Source of the DNA: an uncultured bacterium
GTDB taxonomy: Bacteria > Bacillota > Clostridia > Lachnospirales > Lachnospiraceae
Assembly (NCBI GenBank): GCA_905215775.1
Contig: CAJMRM010000054.1
Location: forward strand, 1-22,467
Length of the DNA: 22,467 bases
Direction of reading: 5' to 3'
The notes beneath the pieces were generated by a model. It was not told where the DNA came from, did not search any database, and worked only from the letters and a program-made list of their open reading frames with translations. A program made the position numbers and the translations under genes. Positions 15,801-21,621 of the stretch are shown here, piece by piece. Position 1 is the first letter of the stretch. Each line of letters begins with the position of its first letter.

Positions 15801-16644
15801 TTCCCATGATGGCAAGATCCATCAGGCATACGAACTTGTCGTCTCTTCCCTTGTAGATCTCCTTATGGTCGGCCAGATACTGGTTATAGGTATCCTCGAT
15901 GGGCTTTTTATAGTCGCCTTCGGTGAAGGTCACATTTTTCAGCTCTGTGGAGAAGGTGGTATGGCGGCAGTGGTCAGACCAGTAGGTATCCAGCACACGG
16001 ATCTCCGTCACAGACGGATCCCTCTTCTCTTCATTTTTATAATAGGCCTGGATATGAAGAAAATCCTTGAAGGTCATAGCCAGGTTTAAGGAACCGTACA
16101 GCTCCCTTAAGGCCGCCTCATCCATAGCAGCAAAGCCTTCAAACACAGCCACATCCTCCGGCTTTTCAAATACGGATACCAGAGTCTCCGGGACCGCCTC
16201 AGAGGCCTCTCTGGAATCCACCGGGTTGATGCAGAAGGCCTTAACGGCGTCCACCTCTTCCTTTGTAAGACTTCCGGAGATCACATAAGTGGTGGCCGTC
16301 TTAATGACCGGCTCCTCTGTCTCTTTTAACAGCTTCACGCACTGCTCGGCAGAGTCTGCTCTCTGGTCAAACTGACCGGGCAGGTATTCCACAGAAAAAA
16401 CGGCGTCGTCTGCGCCATGGACAAAGTCTCCCTCGAATACCTCGTCCACCGGCGGCTCGGAAAAGATCGTACCCAGAGCCTCCCGGTACACATCCTCCGA
16501 CAGGTTTTCGATGTCGTAGCGGACCAGGACACGAACTCCTGTCACGCCGGCGATTCCCAGATAGCTTTCGATCTCGTCGCGGAGCTCTCTGGCCTGTACG
16601 GCAAATTCCGGCTTCTTCTCAACAAATACGCGCTTTACGCTCAT
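12880..16644 (-). CDS. purL: Phosphoribosylformylglycinamidine synthase, single-chain PurL
   Basis: This enzyme catalyses the fourth step of purine synthesis: FGAR + glutamine + ATP to FGAM. The 1,254-residue protein carries an N-terminal PurS-like part and two AIRS-type synthetase halves (HNHPTEIEPFGGAATCLGG near residue 330; ATP-binding SIGGKDSMSG near 800). A C-terminal class I glutaminase follows, with FPGGFSAGDEPEG, the nucleophilic Cys in GVCNGFQ and a later His-x-Glu in SHGEGRF. It is the clade of long enzymes common in Clostridia. An AAGGAGG site lies 7 nt before the ATG. It is monocistronic and ends in a strong terminator. No other pur genes are nearby. Confidence 0.97.
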   Translation of the reverse strand: MSVKRVFVEKKPEFAVQARELRDEIESYLGIAGVTGVRVLVRYDIENLSEDVYREALGTIFSEPPVDEVFEGDFVHGADDAVFSVEYLPGQFDQRADSAEQCVKLLKETEEPVIKTATTYVISGSLTKEEVDAVKAFCINPVDSREASEAVPETLVSVFEKPEDVAVFEGFAAMDEAALRELYGSLNLAMTFKDFLHIQAYYKNEEKRDPSVTEIRVLDTYWSDHCRHTTFSTELKNVTFTEGDYKKPIEDTYNQYLADHKEIYKGRDDKFVCLMDLAIMGMKKLRAEGKLEDLEVSEEINACSIVVPVEIDGETEEWLVNFKNETHNHPTEIEPFGGAATCLGGAIRDPLSGRTYVYQAMRITGAADPTRPLNETLKGKLPQRKIVTEAAHGYSSYGNQIGLATGFVKELYHPGYVAKRMEIGAVMGAAPRKNVIRETSDPGDIIILLGGRTGRDGIGGATGSSKVHTEASIEVCGAEVQKGNPPTERKIQRMFRRPEVSRLIKKCNDFGAGGVSVAIGELAAGLYIDLDKVPKKYAGLDGTEIAISESQERMAVVVDPKDVDAFLAYAAEENLEAVTVAEVTESPRLTMTWRGKTIVDLSRAFLDTNGAHQEADVTLTVPNREGTPFEKKEVGDVKESWMKMLGSLNVCSQKGLVERFDASIGAGTVMMPYGGKYQQSEIQTMVAKLPVLKGKCDAVTMMSYGFDPYLSSWSPYHGAVYAVLSSVAKIAAAGGDYRKIRFTFQEYFQRMTEDPTRWGQPFAALLGAYNAQMGFGLPSIGGKDSMSGTFNEEDGKEVNVPPTLVSFAVDVASEKTAISPEFKKAGNKIVVFKIEKDAYDLPVYSQITEGYGKLFEDIKAGRIVSAYAVERHGMAEAVSKMAFGNHMGVKIEHNVDPGDFFAPGWGDIVCEVPDGKVGELSISYTLIGEVTDRASFEYGSVSIPLTEALDTWNAPLENVFPTESGVKQEEVKQEVFKADRIVICNHKIGTPNVFIPVFPGTNCEYDSTKVFERAGANVSAKVFRNLSAEDIRDSVELYRKEIEKAQIVMFPGGFSAGDEPEGSAKFFATAFRNEVVKEALMKLLNERDGLILGVCNGFQALIKLGLVPGGTITEQNAGAPTLTYNTIGRHISKMVNLKVVSNKSPWLAEAELGGVYVNPVSHGEGRFVASDEWLKKLFANGQVATQYVDADGNPTMDEYWNPNGSYMAIEGITSPDGRVYGKMAHSERRGDAVAKNIYGEQDMKIFESGVKYFK

Positions 16645-16709
16645 GCTTCTTCCTCCTTGTGAAAGTCTTTATATAAACAGATTGCATTCTCGTTCTTATA
16701 TCATCTTAC

Positions 16710-16775
16710 CACAAACAGAATAAATAAGTAAAATTAATATATTTAATTTTATTTATATTATTTACTAATAAATTA
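16710..16775. other. AT-only spacer upstream of purL
   Basis: About 65 bp between the sigma-like gene stop and the purL leader are almost pure A/T and contain a 7-bp inverted repeat, AAATTAA/TTAATTT. No GC stem-and-T-tract terminator is seen. It may act as an upstream promoter element for purL. A possible -10 is TATAAG near 16697-16702. No purine riboswitch is recognisable in the 131-bp gap. Confidence 0.4.
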
Positions 16776-17351
16776 TCAATCCTGGAGGCTGCGGTTCAGC
16801 TCGCTGAGCTTCAGCGCATCCATGGTCATCTTCATGATCTCCCGCACATCCTCCTCGGTCATCTTCATGCGCTCTGCCAGCTCCTTTAAGCTGGCTTCTC
16901 TTCCCAGCTCCTCCGCCATGCGCTTTGAGACCTCCTGGAGCACATTGACCCGGGCCAGCATCTCCTCCTCCAGGTCCATTTCTGCCTTCTGCTCCCGGAT
17001 CACCTCCTCCATCCGCACATGGATCCTGCTTTCCAGCAGCTTTTCAAAGCCCTCCTGGAAGCCCTCGTCCGCCAGCTCCATCAGCTCCATGCTGGCTTCC
17101 TGGATCAGATCTGCCATGGGCACGCCCCGGTTCAGATAATCCTGGATAAAAAACAGGGTCTTTTTTAGATTCCCCTCCACCAGCCGGGTTTTTGCCTCCC
17201 GGTCTCCGTCCTTTACCCGCTTAAGGAGCTCCCGGTTCTCTTCCTCTGTACAGGGCGGGATCACCGCCAGCTCTTCCATATAAACCTGGTAGATATCCTC
17301 TGTGCCGGTCGTGTCGTTCTGTTCCATCTCTTCTCTCATCTCTTCTGACAT
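16776..17351 (-). CDS. Sigma-70-like protein lacking promoter-recognition regions
   Basis: This 191-residue acidic protein resembles the middle of a primary-type sigma factor. Residues about 20-85 match region 1.2 and the start of region 2 (IYQVYMEELAVIPPCTEEEN, GDREAKTRLVEGNL, then MADLIQEA, the core-polymerase-binding helix). Residues about 135-185 match region 3 (LGREASLKELAERMKMTEEDVREIMK). The aromatic/basic 2.3-2.4 stretch that melts and reads the -10 box is replaced by an acidic segment, and region 4 is absent. GAGGG stands 7 nt before the ATG. It is transcribed away from a LysR gene. It may bind RNA polymerase without directing initiation; that is inference. Confidence 0.75.
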   Translation of the reverse strand: MSEEMREEMEQNDTTGTEDIYQVYMEELAVIPPCTEEENRELLKRVKDGDREAKTRLVEGNLKKTLFFIQDYLNRGVPMADLIQEASMELMELADEGFQEGFEKLLESRIHVRMEEVIREQKAEMDLEEEMLARVNVLQEVSKRMAEELGREASLKELAERMKMTEEDVREIMKMTMDALKLSELNRSLQD

Positions 17352-17363
17352 GCTGTTTCCCTC

Positions 17364-17392
17364 TTTTCAAAACTCTTAAGTTGTGCTACAAT
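17364..17392 (+). promoter_or_regulatory. Probable promoter of the LysR gene
   Basis: TTTTCA (17364-17369), a 17-bp spacer and TACAAT (17387-17392) lie on the plus strand. The start would be about 24 nt before the ATG. The -35 is weak (4 of 6), as is usual for regulators that autorepress. The site lies within the 71-bp gap shared with the divergent sigma-like gene, whose own promoter I cannot place. Confidence 0.5.
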
Positions 17393-17422
17393 AGTGTCGT
17401 TTACCTATAAGGAGGACTAATA

Positions 17423-18298
17423 ATGGATATCAATTATGAATTATATAAGGTATTTTACTATGTGGCCCGGACCTTAAGCTTCTCCGAGGCCTCCAAATGC
17501 CTGTTCATCTCCCAGTCGGCTGTGAGCCAGTCGGTGAAGGTCCTGGAAAAAAAGCTGGGCCAGACGCTTTTTATCCGCAGCACGAAAAAGGTCCAGCTGA
17601 CTCCCGAAGGGGAGATCCTGTTCAAGCACATTGAACCGGCCATGAATCTGATCCAGAAGGGAGAAAACCAGCTTTTAGAGGCCAACTCCTTAAACGGCGG
17701 CCAGCTGCGGATCGCCGCCAGCGACACCATCTGCCGCTACTATCTGGTTCCCTATTTAAACCAGTTCCACAAAACCTACCCCAACGTCCACATTAAGGTA
17801 TTTAACTTTACCTCCATCGAATGTGCCCGTGTCCTGGAAAACGGCCAGGTGGATTTTATTCTGAGCAACTACCCCAATTCCGGGCTCCTGGCCAGCCACA
17901 GCGTCCGGGCCATCCACGAATTCCGCGACGTGTTCGTGGCCAATGCCGATGCCTTCCCTCTGAAAGACCAGGTCCTGACCCTGGAGGAGTTAAAGGAGTA
18001 CCCCATTATGATGCTGGACCGGAAAAGCACCACCAGCGAATTCCTCCACTCCATGTTCCAGCGCTCCCACCTGGATCTGGTACCGGAGATCGAGCTGAGC
18101 AGCAACGACCTTCTCATTGATCTTGCCCGCATCGGTCTGGGGATCGCCTTTGTGCCGGATTTCTGCATTCCCGCCGACGAATCCCAGCTTTATATCCTAA
18201 AGCTGGCCCAGAGCCTTCCCGCCAGGAAGCTGGTGGTGGCCTCCAACGATTCAGTCCCCTTATCCCAGGCGGCAAAGCAGTTCATGGATATGCTTTAG
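17423..18298 (+). CDS. LysR-family transcriptional regulator
   Basis: This 291-residue regulator has the N-terminal winged helix-turn-helix (residues 1-60, with SFSEASKCLFISQSAVSQSV and LGQTLFIRS) and a C-terminal periplasmic-binding-protein-like effector domain starting at LRIAASDTICRYYL (about residue 94). Members usually bind the intergenic region to a divergent target gene; here that is the sigma-like gene. The effector is unknown. AAGGAGG lies 7 nt before the ATG. Its stop overlaps the stop of the convergent helicase gene by 4 bp, with no terminator between. Confidence 0.93.
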   Translation: MDINYELYKVFYYVARTLSFSEASKCLFISQSAVSQSVKVLEKKLGQTLFIRSTKKVQLTPEGEILFKHIEPAMNLIQKGENQLLEANSLNGGQLRIAASDTICRYYLVPYLNQFHKTYPNVHIKVFNFTSIECARVLENGQVDFILSNYPNSGLLASHSVRAIHEFRDVFVANADAFPLKDQVLTLEELKEYPIMMLDRKSTTSEFLHSMFQRSHLDLVPEIELSSNDLLIDLARIGLGIAFVPDFCIPADESQLYILKLAQSLPARKLVVASNDSVPLSQAAKQFMDML

Positions 18299-20661
18299 GA
18301 CAGTTCCGGGACTCCTTTCCAGAAATCCTCCAGGCACTGGGCTGCATTTCCCCGGTTCACCACCTGGAAATGCTCCCATTCCCTGGGAAACAGCTCCAGA
18401 TGGTCCCTTCTTAAAAACCGGTCGTCCAGCAAAAGGATCACGCCCCGGTCCACAGGAGTCCGGATCACCCGTCCGGCGGCCTGGAGGACCTTGTTCATGC
18501 CGGGATACTGGTAGGAAAAGTCAAAGCCCTTCTCCTCTGTCTCATCAAAATACCCCTTCAGTACCTCCTGCTCCACGCAGACCATGGGCAGACCCGTGCC
18601 CACCACGATGACCCCGATGAGCCGTTCCTCCTTCAGATCGATGCCCTCCGAAAAAACGCCGCCCATGACGCAGAGGGCGGCCAGGGAATGGTCCCTCTCT
18701 TTTTCAAACTCTTCCAGAAATTCTGCCTTTTCCGCTTCTCCCATTCCCTGCCCCTGGATCAGCAGATCTGCCTTTAAGGGCTCCTCCTCCAGGATCTCCT
18801 CGATCTCCCACATGTATTGGTAGGAAGGAAAAAATACCATATAATTTCCCGGACGGCTCTCGGTAACGATCCGGATATAGTCCGCCACCTTCCGGTATTC
18901 CGACGGACTGCGTCTTGTATAGCGGCTGCTCACGTCCTCCGCCACCATAAGAAGACGGTTCTCCTCCGGAAACGGGGAATTCACATATACCGCATAGTCG
19001 TCCTGGTTTCCGGAAAGCAGGGTCTTATAATACCGGACCGGAAGGAGTGTGGCCGAAAACAGGATAGTACTGGCTCCCTGGTCCATGCATCTGGAAAGAA
19101 GTCTGGAGGGATCCACGCAAAAGAGCCGCACCAGGAAGGTGCCGTCCTCTCTGTTTTCCTCATAGATCCGGTAATGGCCGTCCAGCTCCTCATACGCATT
19201 CAGAAAATCCCGGAGGCAGAAATAAAAATCCAGTACCGTTTCCCGGTCCGGAAATTCCGGGAACTCCTCCATAAACGTTTCCATATAAGAAAAGGCAGTC
19301 ATGATCCCGGCGGCAAGTCCCGTCACATCCTCCAGGACCTGCCAGTCCCCGCACTCTCTTTTCATGGACAAGAGCAGCTTATTGCACCGCTCCAGCTGAC
19401 GTTCCAGCCTGGGCGCCTTCCCCTTTATGATCCGCTTCACCTCCAGGAAATCTTCCTTATAAACAGAAGCACTGTACATCTCCCTGGCCCTGGATACCAG
19501 ATTGTGGGCCTCGTCCACCAGAAATAGATAGTCTCCCTGGGCCCCGTCGGCAAAGTACCGTTTAAGCCGCACGTTAGGATCGAACACATAATTGTAGTCG
19601 CAGATGATCCCGTCGGTCCAGCTGGAAATATCCAGGCAGTATTCAAAGGGACAGACCCGGTATTTTTCCGCGTATCTCAGCACGGTTTCCCGGTCCATCT
19701 CCTGCTCCAGATGCAGGATGTCGAACACCGCCTCGTTGACCCGGTCAAAATGGCCTCTGGCATAGGGACATGCCTCCGGATTGCACTCGGTCTTTTCCAT
19801 GGGACACAGCTTTTCCTTGGCCGTGATGGTCACGGCCGTGAATACCAGCCCCCTGTCTCTTAAGATCCTGAACGACTCCTCCGCCACCGTCCTGGTAATG
19901 GTCTTGGCCGTCAGATAGAAGATCTTAGAGGCCTTTCCCTCTCCCATGGCCCGGACAGCGGGAAAAATGGTGGAAAGGGTCTTTCCGATGCCCGTGGGAG
20001 CCTGGATAAAAAGCCGCTTTTTCCGGGAAATGGTCTTATAAACCGCCACTGCCAGATCCCGCTGGCCTTCCCGGTAGGGAAAGGGAAACTCCAGGCTTCT
20101 GATGGACTGGTTCCGCTGGAACTCATGGCAGCACAGGTATCTGGCCCACTTAAAATACTCGTGGACCACGGAGCAGAACCACGCCTCCAGTTCCTCTCTG
20201 GATTTGTCCTCATGGAACCGGCGGATCTCCTCGGTTTCCAGATTGCAGTAGGTCAGCTGGATCCGCACGCCGTCCAGCTCCCGGTCGCAGCAGTAAAAAT
20301 ATCCGTAACACATGGCCTGGGCCATATGGACCGTCACCGGCTCCGTGAGCCGTTCCAGATCCATATACACGCCCTTGATCTCATCAATGGTCACGATCCC
20401 GTTTTCCTCGAAGATCCCGTCGGCCCGGCCCTCCACCAGAAGCTCAATATCCTCTTCCTCATCCAGGGCCGTATATTTTAACGACACCTCGGCCCGGTAA
20501 TTTCCGCCCATCCGCTTCTGGATCTTCTTATGGATCCTGGTTCCCGCCGCCATGGCGTCCTTCTGGGCCGCCCCGGACCGGCGGCTGTCAATGTCACCGG
20601 AGCGGAGCACAAACTCCACCAGCGCCCGCACCGAGATCCTGACCTGCTTTTTCTGTTCCAC
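18295..20661 (-). CDS. XPD/DinG-type Fe-S helicase fused to a RecB/Cas4-like nuclease
   Basis: This 788-residue protein combines two parts. Residues about 1-190 carry the PD-(D/E)XK signature of RecB/Cas4-type nucleases: His in GTRIHKK (about 44), Asp in EGRADG (81), D-E-x-K in IDEIKG (93-96) and QxxxY in QAMCYGY (115-119). From about 190 on lies an SF2 helicase of the XPD/DinG group, with Walker A APTGIGKT (221-228), clustered Cys (about 286, 293, 298, 337, 342) for a 4Fe-4S cluster, VDEAHN (382-387), and QAAGRVIRT near the end. The likely role is 5'-3' unwinding of forked or R-loop DNA with cleavage, in repair. GTG at 20661 is preferred: GGAGG lies 8 nt upstream, whereas the ATG at 20688 overlaps the promoter -10. 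Confidence 0.9.
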   Translation of the reverse strand: MEQKKQVRISVRALVEFVLRSGDIDSRRSGAAQKDAMAAGTRIHKKIQKRMGGNYRAEVSLKYTALDEEEDIELLVEGRADGIFEENGIVTIDEIKGVYMDLERLTEPVTVHMAQAMCYGYFYCCDRELDGVRIQLTYCNLETEEIRRFHEDKSREELEAWFCSVVHEYFKWARYLCCHEFQRNQSIRSLEFPFPYREGQRDLAVAVYKTISRKKRLFIQAPTGIGKTLSTIFPAVRAMGEGKASKIFYLTAKTITRTVAEESFRILRDRGLVFTAVTITAKEKLCPMEKTECNPEACPYARGHFDRVNEAVFDILHLEQEMDRETVLRYAEKYRVCPFEYCLDISSWTDGIICDYNYVFDPNVRLKRYFADGAQGDYLFLVDEAHNLVSRAREMYSASVYKEDFLEVKRIIKGKAPRLERQLERCNKLLLSMKRECGDWQVLEDVTGLAAGIMTAFSYMETFMEEFPEFPDRETVLDFYFCLRDFLNAYEELDGHYRIYEENREDGTFLVRLFCVDPSRLLSRCMDQGASTILFSATLLPVRYYKTLLSGNQDDYAVYVNSPFPEENRLLMVAEDVSSRYTRRSPSEYRKVADYIRIVTESRPGNYMVFFPSYQYMWEIEEILEEEPLKADLLIQGQGMGEAEKAEFLEEFEKERDHSLAALCVMGGVFSEGIDLKEERLIGVIVVGTGLPMVCVEQEVLKGYFDETEEKGFDFSYQYPGMNKVLQAAGRVIRTPVDRGVILLLDDRFLRRDHLELFPREWEHFQVVNRGNAAQCLEDFWKGVPELS

Positions 20662-20686
20662 GCTTCCTTCCTCCGTTCCTTGCTCC

Positions 20687-20715
20687 ATTATACAATACCG
20701 GCCCGGAAAAGTCTA
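20687..20715 (-). promoter_or_regulatory. Promoter of the nuclease-helicase gene
   Basis: The minus strand has TAGACT (20710-20715, 4 of 6 to consensus), a 17-bp spacer and a consensus TATAAT (20687-20692). Transcription would start near 20680, downstream of the ATG at 20688 and 19 nt before the GTG at 20661. Confidence 0.7.
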
Positions 20716-20716
20716 A

Positions 20717-20736
20717 CTGCAGCTTCTTTCCTGCAG
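20717..20736. repeat. CTGCAG inverted repeat next to the helicase -35
   Basis: Two CTGCAG hexamers, each self-complementary, flank an 8-bp spacer immediately upstream of the -35. They can form a 6-bp hairpin or act as a dyad operator. No LexA-type box is recognisable in this region. Confidence 0.4.
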
Positions 20737-20774
20737 CACAGAAATTCTGATCTCACAGGCAGTTCCTTTGAGAG

Positions 20775-21041
20775 CTACATTCTTGGTAAAACGGATAGTA
20801 ACTGTCTGCTTAAATGTGCATCCCTGGATCTGACTTCCAGGATATAATTATTTTTTATGGAAGAATTGTCGGATAATGCTACGTTTCTAGCAAATAGATT
20901 ATTTGATCCCAATCTTTTTTGATTGTTAATGGAAGCGTCTCGAAAGGATATATTATGGTTCGATAATATGTCCTTGGCTCTGACAAAATTTTCGATATCC
21001 ATTGTGAAAAAAACCGCTGTCCAGTCTGAGGAAAAAAACAA
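20775..21041 (-). CDS. Small DUF2007-like protein, TTG start
   Basis: This 88-residue soluble protein begins with a TTG codon preceded by AAAGGAGG at 8 nt, a strong ribosome site that decides the start. The N-terminal FFSSDWTAVFFTMDIENFVRAKDIL pattern, a middle Asn/Arg-rich part, and a final YILEVRSRDAHLSRQLLSVL resemble small Clostridia proteins of the DUF2007 (putative signal-transducing, ferredoxin-like) type: a W-x-x-V strand, a helix marking the residues to be compared, then a YxxxV strand and helix. The assignment is from recall of the pattern, not a search. It is AT-richer than its neighbours. It lies 113 bp before the helicase start on the same strand. Confidence 0.65.
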   Translation of the reverse strand: MFFSSDWTAVFFTMDIENFVRAKDILSNHNISFRDASINNQKRLGSNNLFARNVALSDNSSIKNNYILEVRSRDAHLSRQLLSVLPRM

Positions 21042-21118
21042 TTCAAAAACCTCCTTTAAAAAATCATTCTACAATGCTCCACGGATCCGCTTTCCTTATG
21101 AAACGCCTGATAAATGGT

Positions 21119-21188
21119 AAAAAAATAAGATGTTTGATATCACCTCCCCTTGTAAATACAAGATTTCCGATATCAACCATCTTATTTT
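21119..21188 (-). terminator. Long inverted repeat with T-tract, probable terminator
   Basis: Arms of 20 bp (21122-21141 and 21169-21188) match at 19 positions. They enclose 27 nt that include a second palindrome, CTTGTA-AA-TACAAG (21149-21162). On the minus strand the outer stem runs straight into seven T residues (21119-21125), as in an intrinsic terminator, although the stem is AT-rich. The minus strand also carries GGGGAGGTGAT, a near-perfect ribosome-binding sequence, partly in the loop and partly in the arm. No reading frame of meaningful length follows it. Confidence 0.6.
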
Positions 21189-21211
21189 GCCCGCTCTTTC
21201 GGGCTTCTTTT
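21189..21211 (+). terminator. Short GC hairpin with T-run on the plus strand
   Basis: GCCCG and CGGGC form a 5-bp stem with a 6-nt loop, followed by TTCTTTT. It is orientated for a plus-strand transcript, yet no plus-strand gene lies upstream within 2 kb. On the minus strand it sits just after the tRNA-Trp fragment. Confidence 0.5.
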
Positions 21212-21216
21212 AAAAA

Positions 21217-21257
21217 CAGGGGATGAGGGGCTCGAACCCCCATCTACGGTTTTGGAG
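21217..21257 (-). other. 3' half of tRNA-Trp (CCA), element attachment-site remnant
   Basis: The minus strand begins at the anticodon loop CTCCAAA (anticodon CCA, tryptophan). Then come the 3' anticodon stem ACCGT, a 4-nt variable loop, a T-arm (GGGGG, loop TTCGAGC, CCCTC), the acceptor 3' strand ATCCCCT and the discriminator G. CCA is not encoded. All 41 nt fit tRNA positions 32-73. The sequence upstream (minus strand) does not pair as a 5' half: the expected ACGGT is replaced by ATGTT. This is what remains when an element integrates at the anticodon loop. Chromosomal genes lie on its left and element genes on its right. Confidence 0.85.
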
Positions 21258-21274
21258 AACATTGATAAAATCGC

Positions 21275-21607
21275 TTACAAACCCTTGATTTTCAAGACTT
21301 TCTTGCGTTTTACCCTGTCGTTACTGCCACTTTTACTACCACTCTGACTTGTCATCTGAGCATTTTTACTACCACTTTTACTACCACTTTGCTGAGATCT
21401 TCTTCCCAAAAAAGATGATGGTTTTGTGTAAGTATACTCTTTATAAAGATTTTTTTCAAGCCATTTTTCAAATTCTGATTGTGGTATCAAATATCTTTTC
21501 CCAATTTTTATTGATGGGAACCCACTAGACTTTACAATATCGTATGTATTATTCAAGCCTAGTCCTAATATCTCTTTAATATCCTTTACACCTAATAGTT
21601 TTTCTAT
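21275..21607 (-). CDS. Excisionase-like HTH protein with ATA at the expected start
   Basis: The frame encodes about 110 residues if read from an ATA codon at 21605-21607. The N-terminus EKLLGVKDIKEILGLG then aligns with the usual start of MerR/HTH_17-type excisionases, followed by YDIVKSSGFPSIKIGKRYLIP and a W-L pair, which is the winged helix. AGGGG lies about 9 nt before the ATA. An in-frame TAA stands two codons upstream, so no other start exists before a TTG at 21556; starting there would remove the first HTH helix. The C-terminal ~50 residues are Ser/Gly/Lys repeats and a basic tail. The stop is 17 bp from the tRNA-Trp fragment. Either ATA is used as a start or the gene has lost its ATG. 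Confidence 0.7.
   Translation of the reverse strand: MEKLLGVKDIKEILGLGLNNTYDIVKSSGFPSIKIGKRYLIPQSEFEKWLEKNLYKEYTYTKPSSFLGRRSQQSGSKSGSKNAQMTSQSGSKSGSNDRVKRKKVLKIKGL
21319..21387 (-). repeat. 12-bp direct repeats, candidate integrase arm-binding sites
   Basis: On the minus strand GTGGTAGTAAAA occurs at 21376-21387, 21364-21375 and 21331-21342. A diverged copy, GTGGCAGTAACG, lies at 21319-21330. They form two tandem pairs separated by 21 bp. They lie about 60-130 bp from the tRNA-Trp core. The sequence resembles the AGTAGTAAAT-like arm sites recognised by the N-terminal domain of Tn916-type tyrosine recombinases (from memory). They are read in frame as the Ser-Gly-Ser-Lys repeats of the excisionase C-terminus. 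Confidence 0.65.
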
Positions 21608-21621
21608 TTTTTAGCACCCCT

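Noticed and set aside
16645..16775. Purine riboswitch upstream of purL
   Set aside because: No paired P1-P3 layout or conserved loop sequence is visible; the gap is mostly A/T.
21121..21190. MITE or IS end for the 20-bp inverted repeat
   Set aside because: No flanking target duplication and no transposase; the T7 tract fits a terminator better.
21319..21387. CRISPR array
   Set aside because: The 12-bp repeats are too short and have no regular unique spacers; they lie inside a coding frame.
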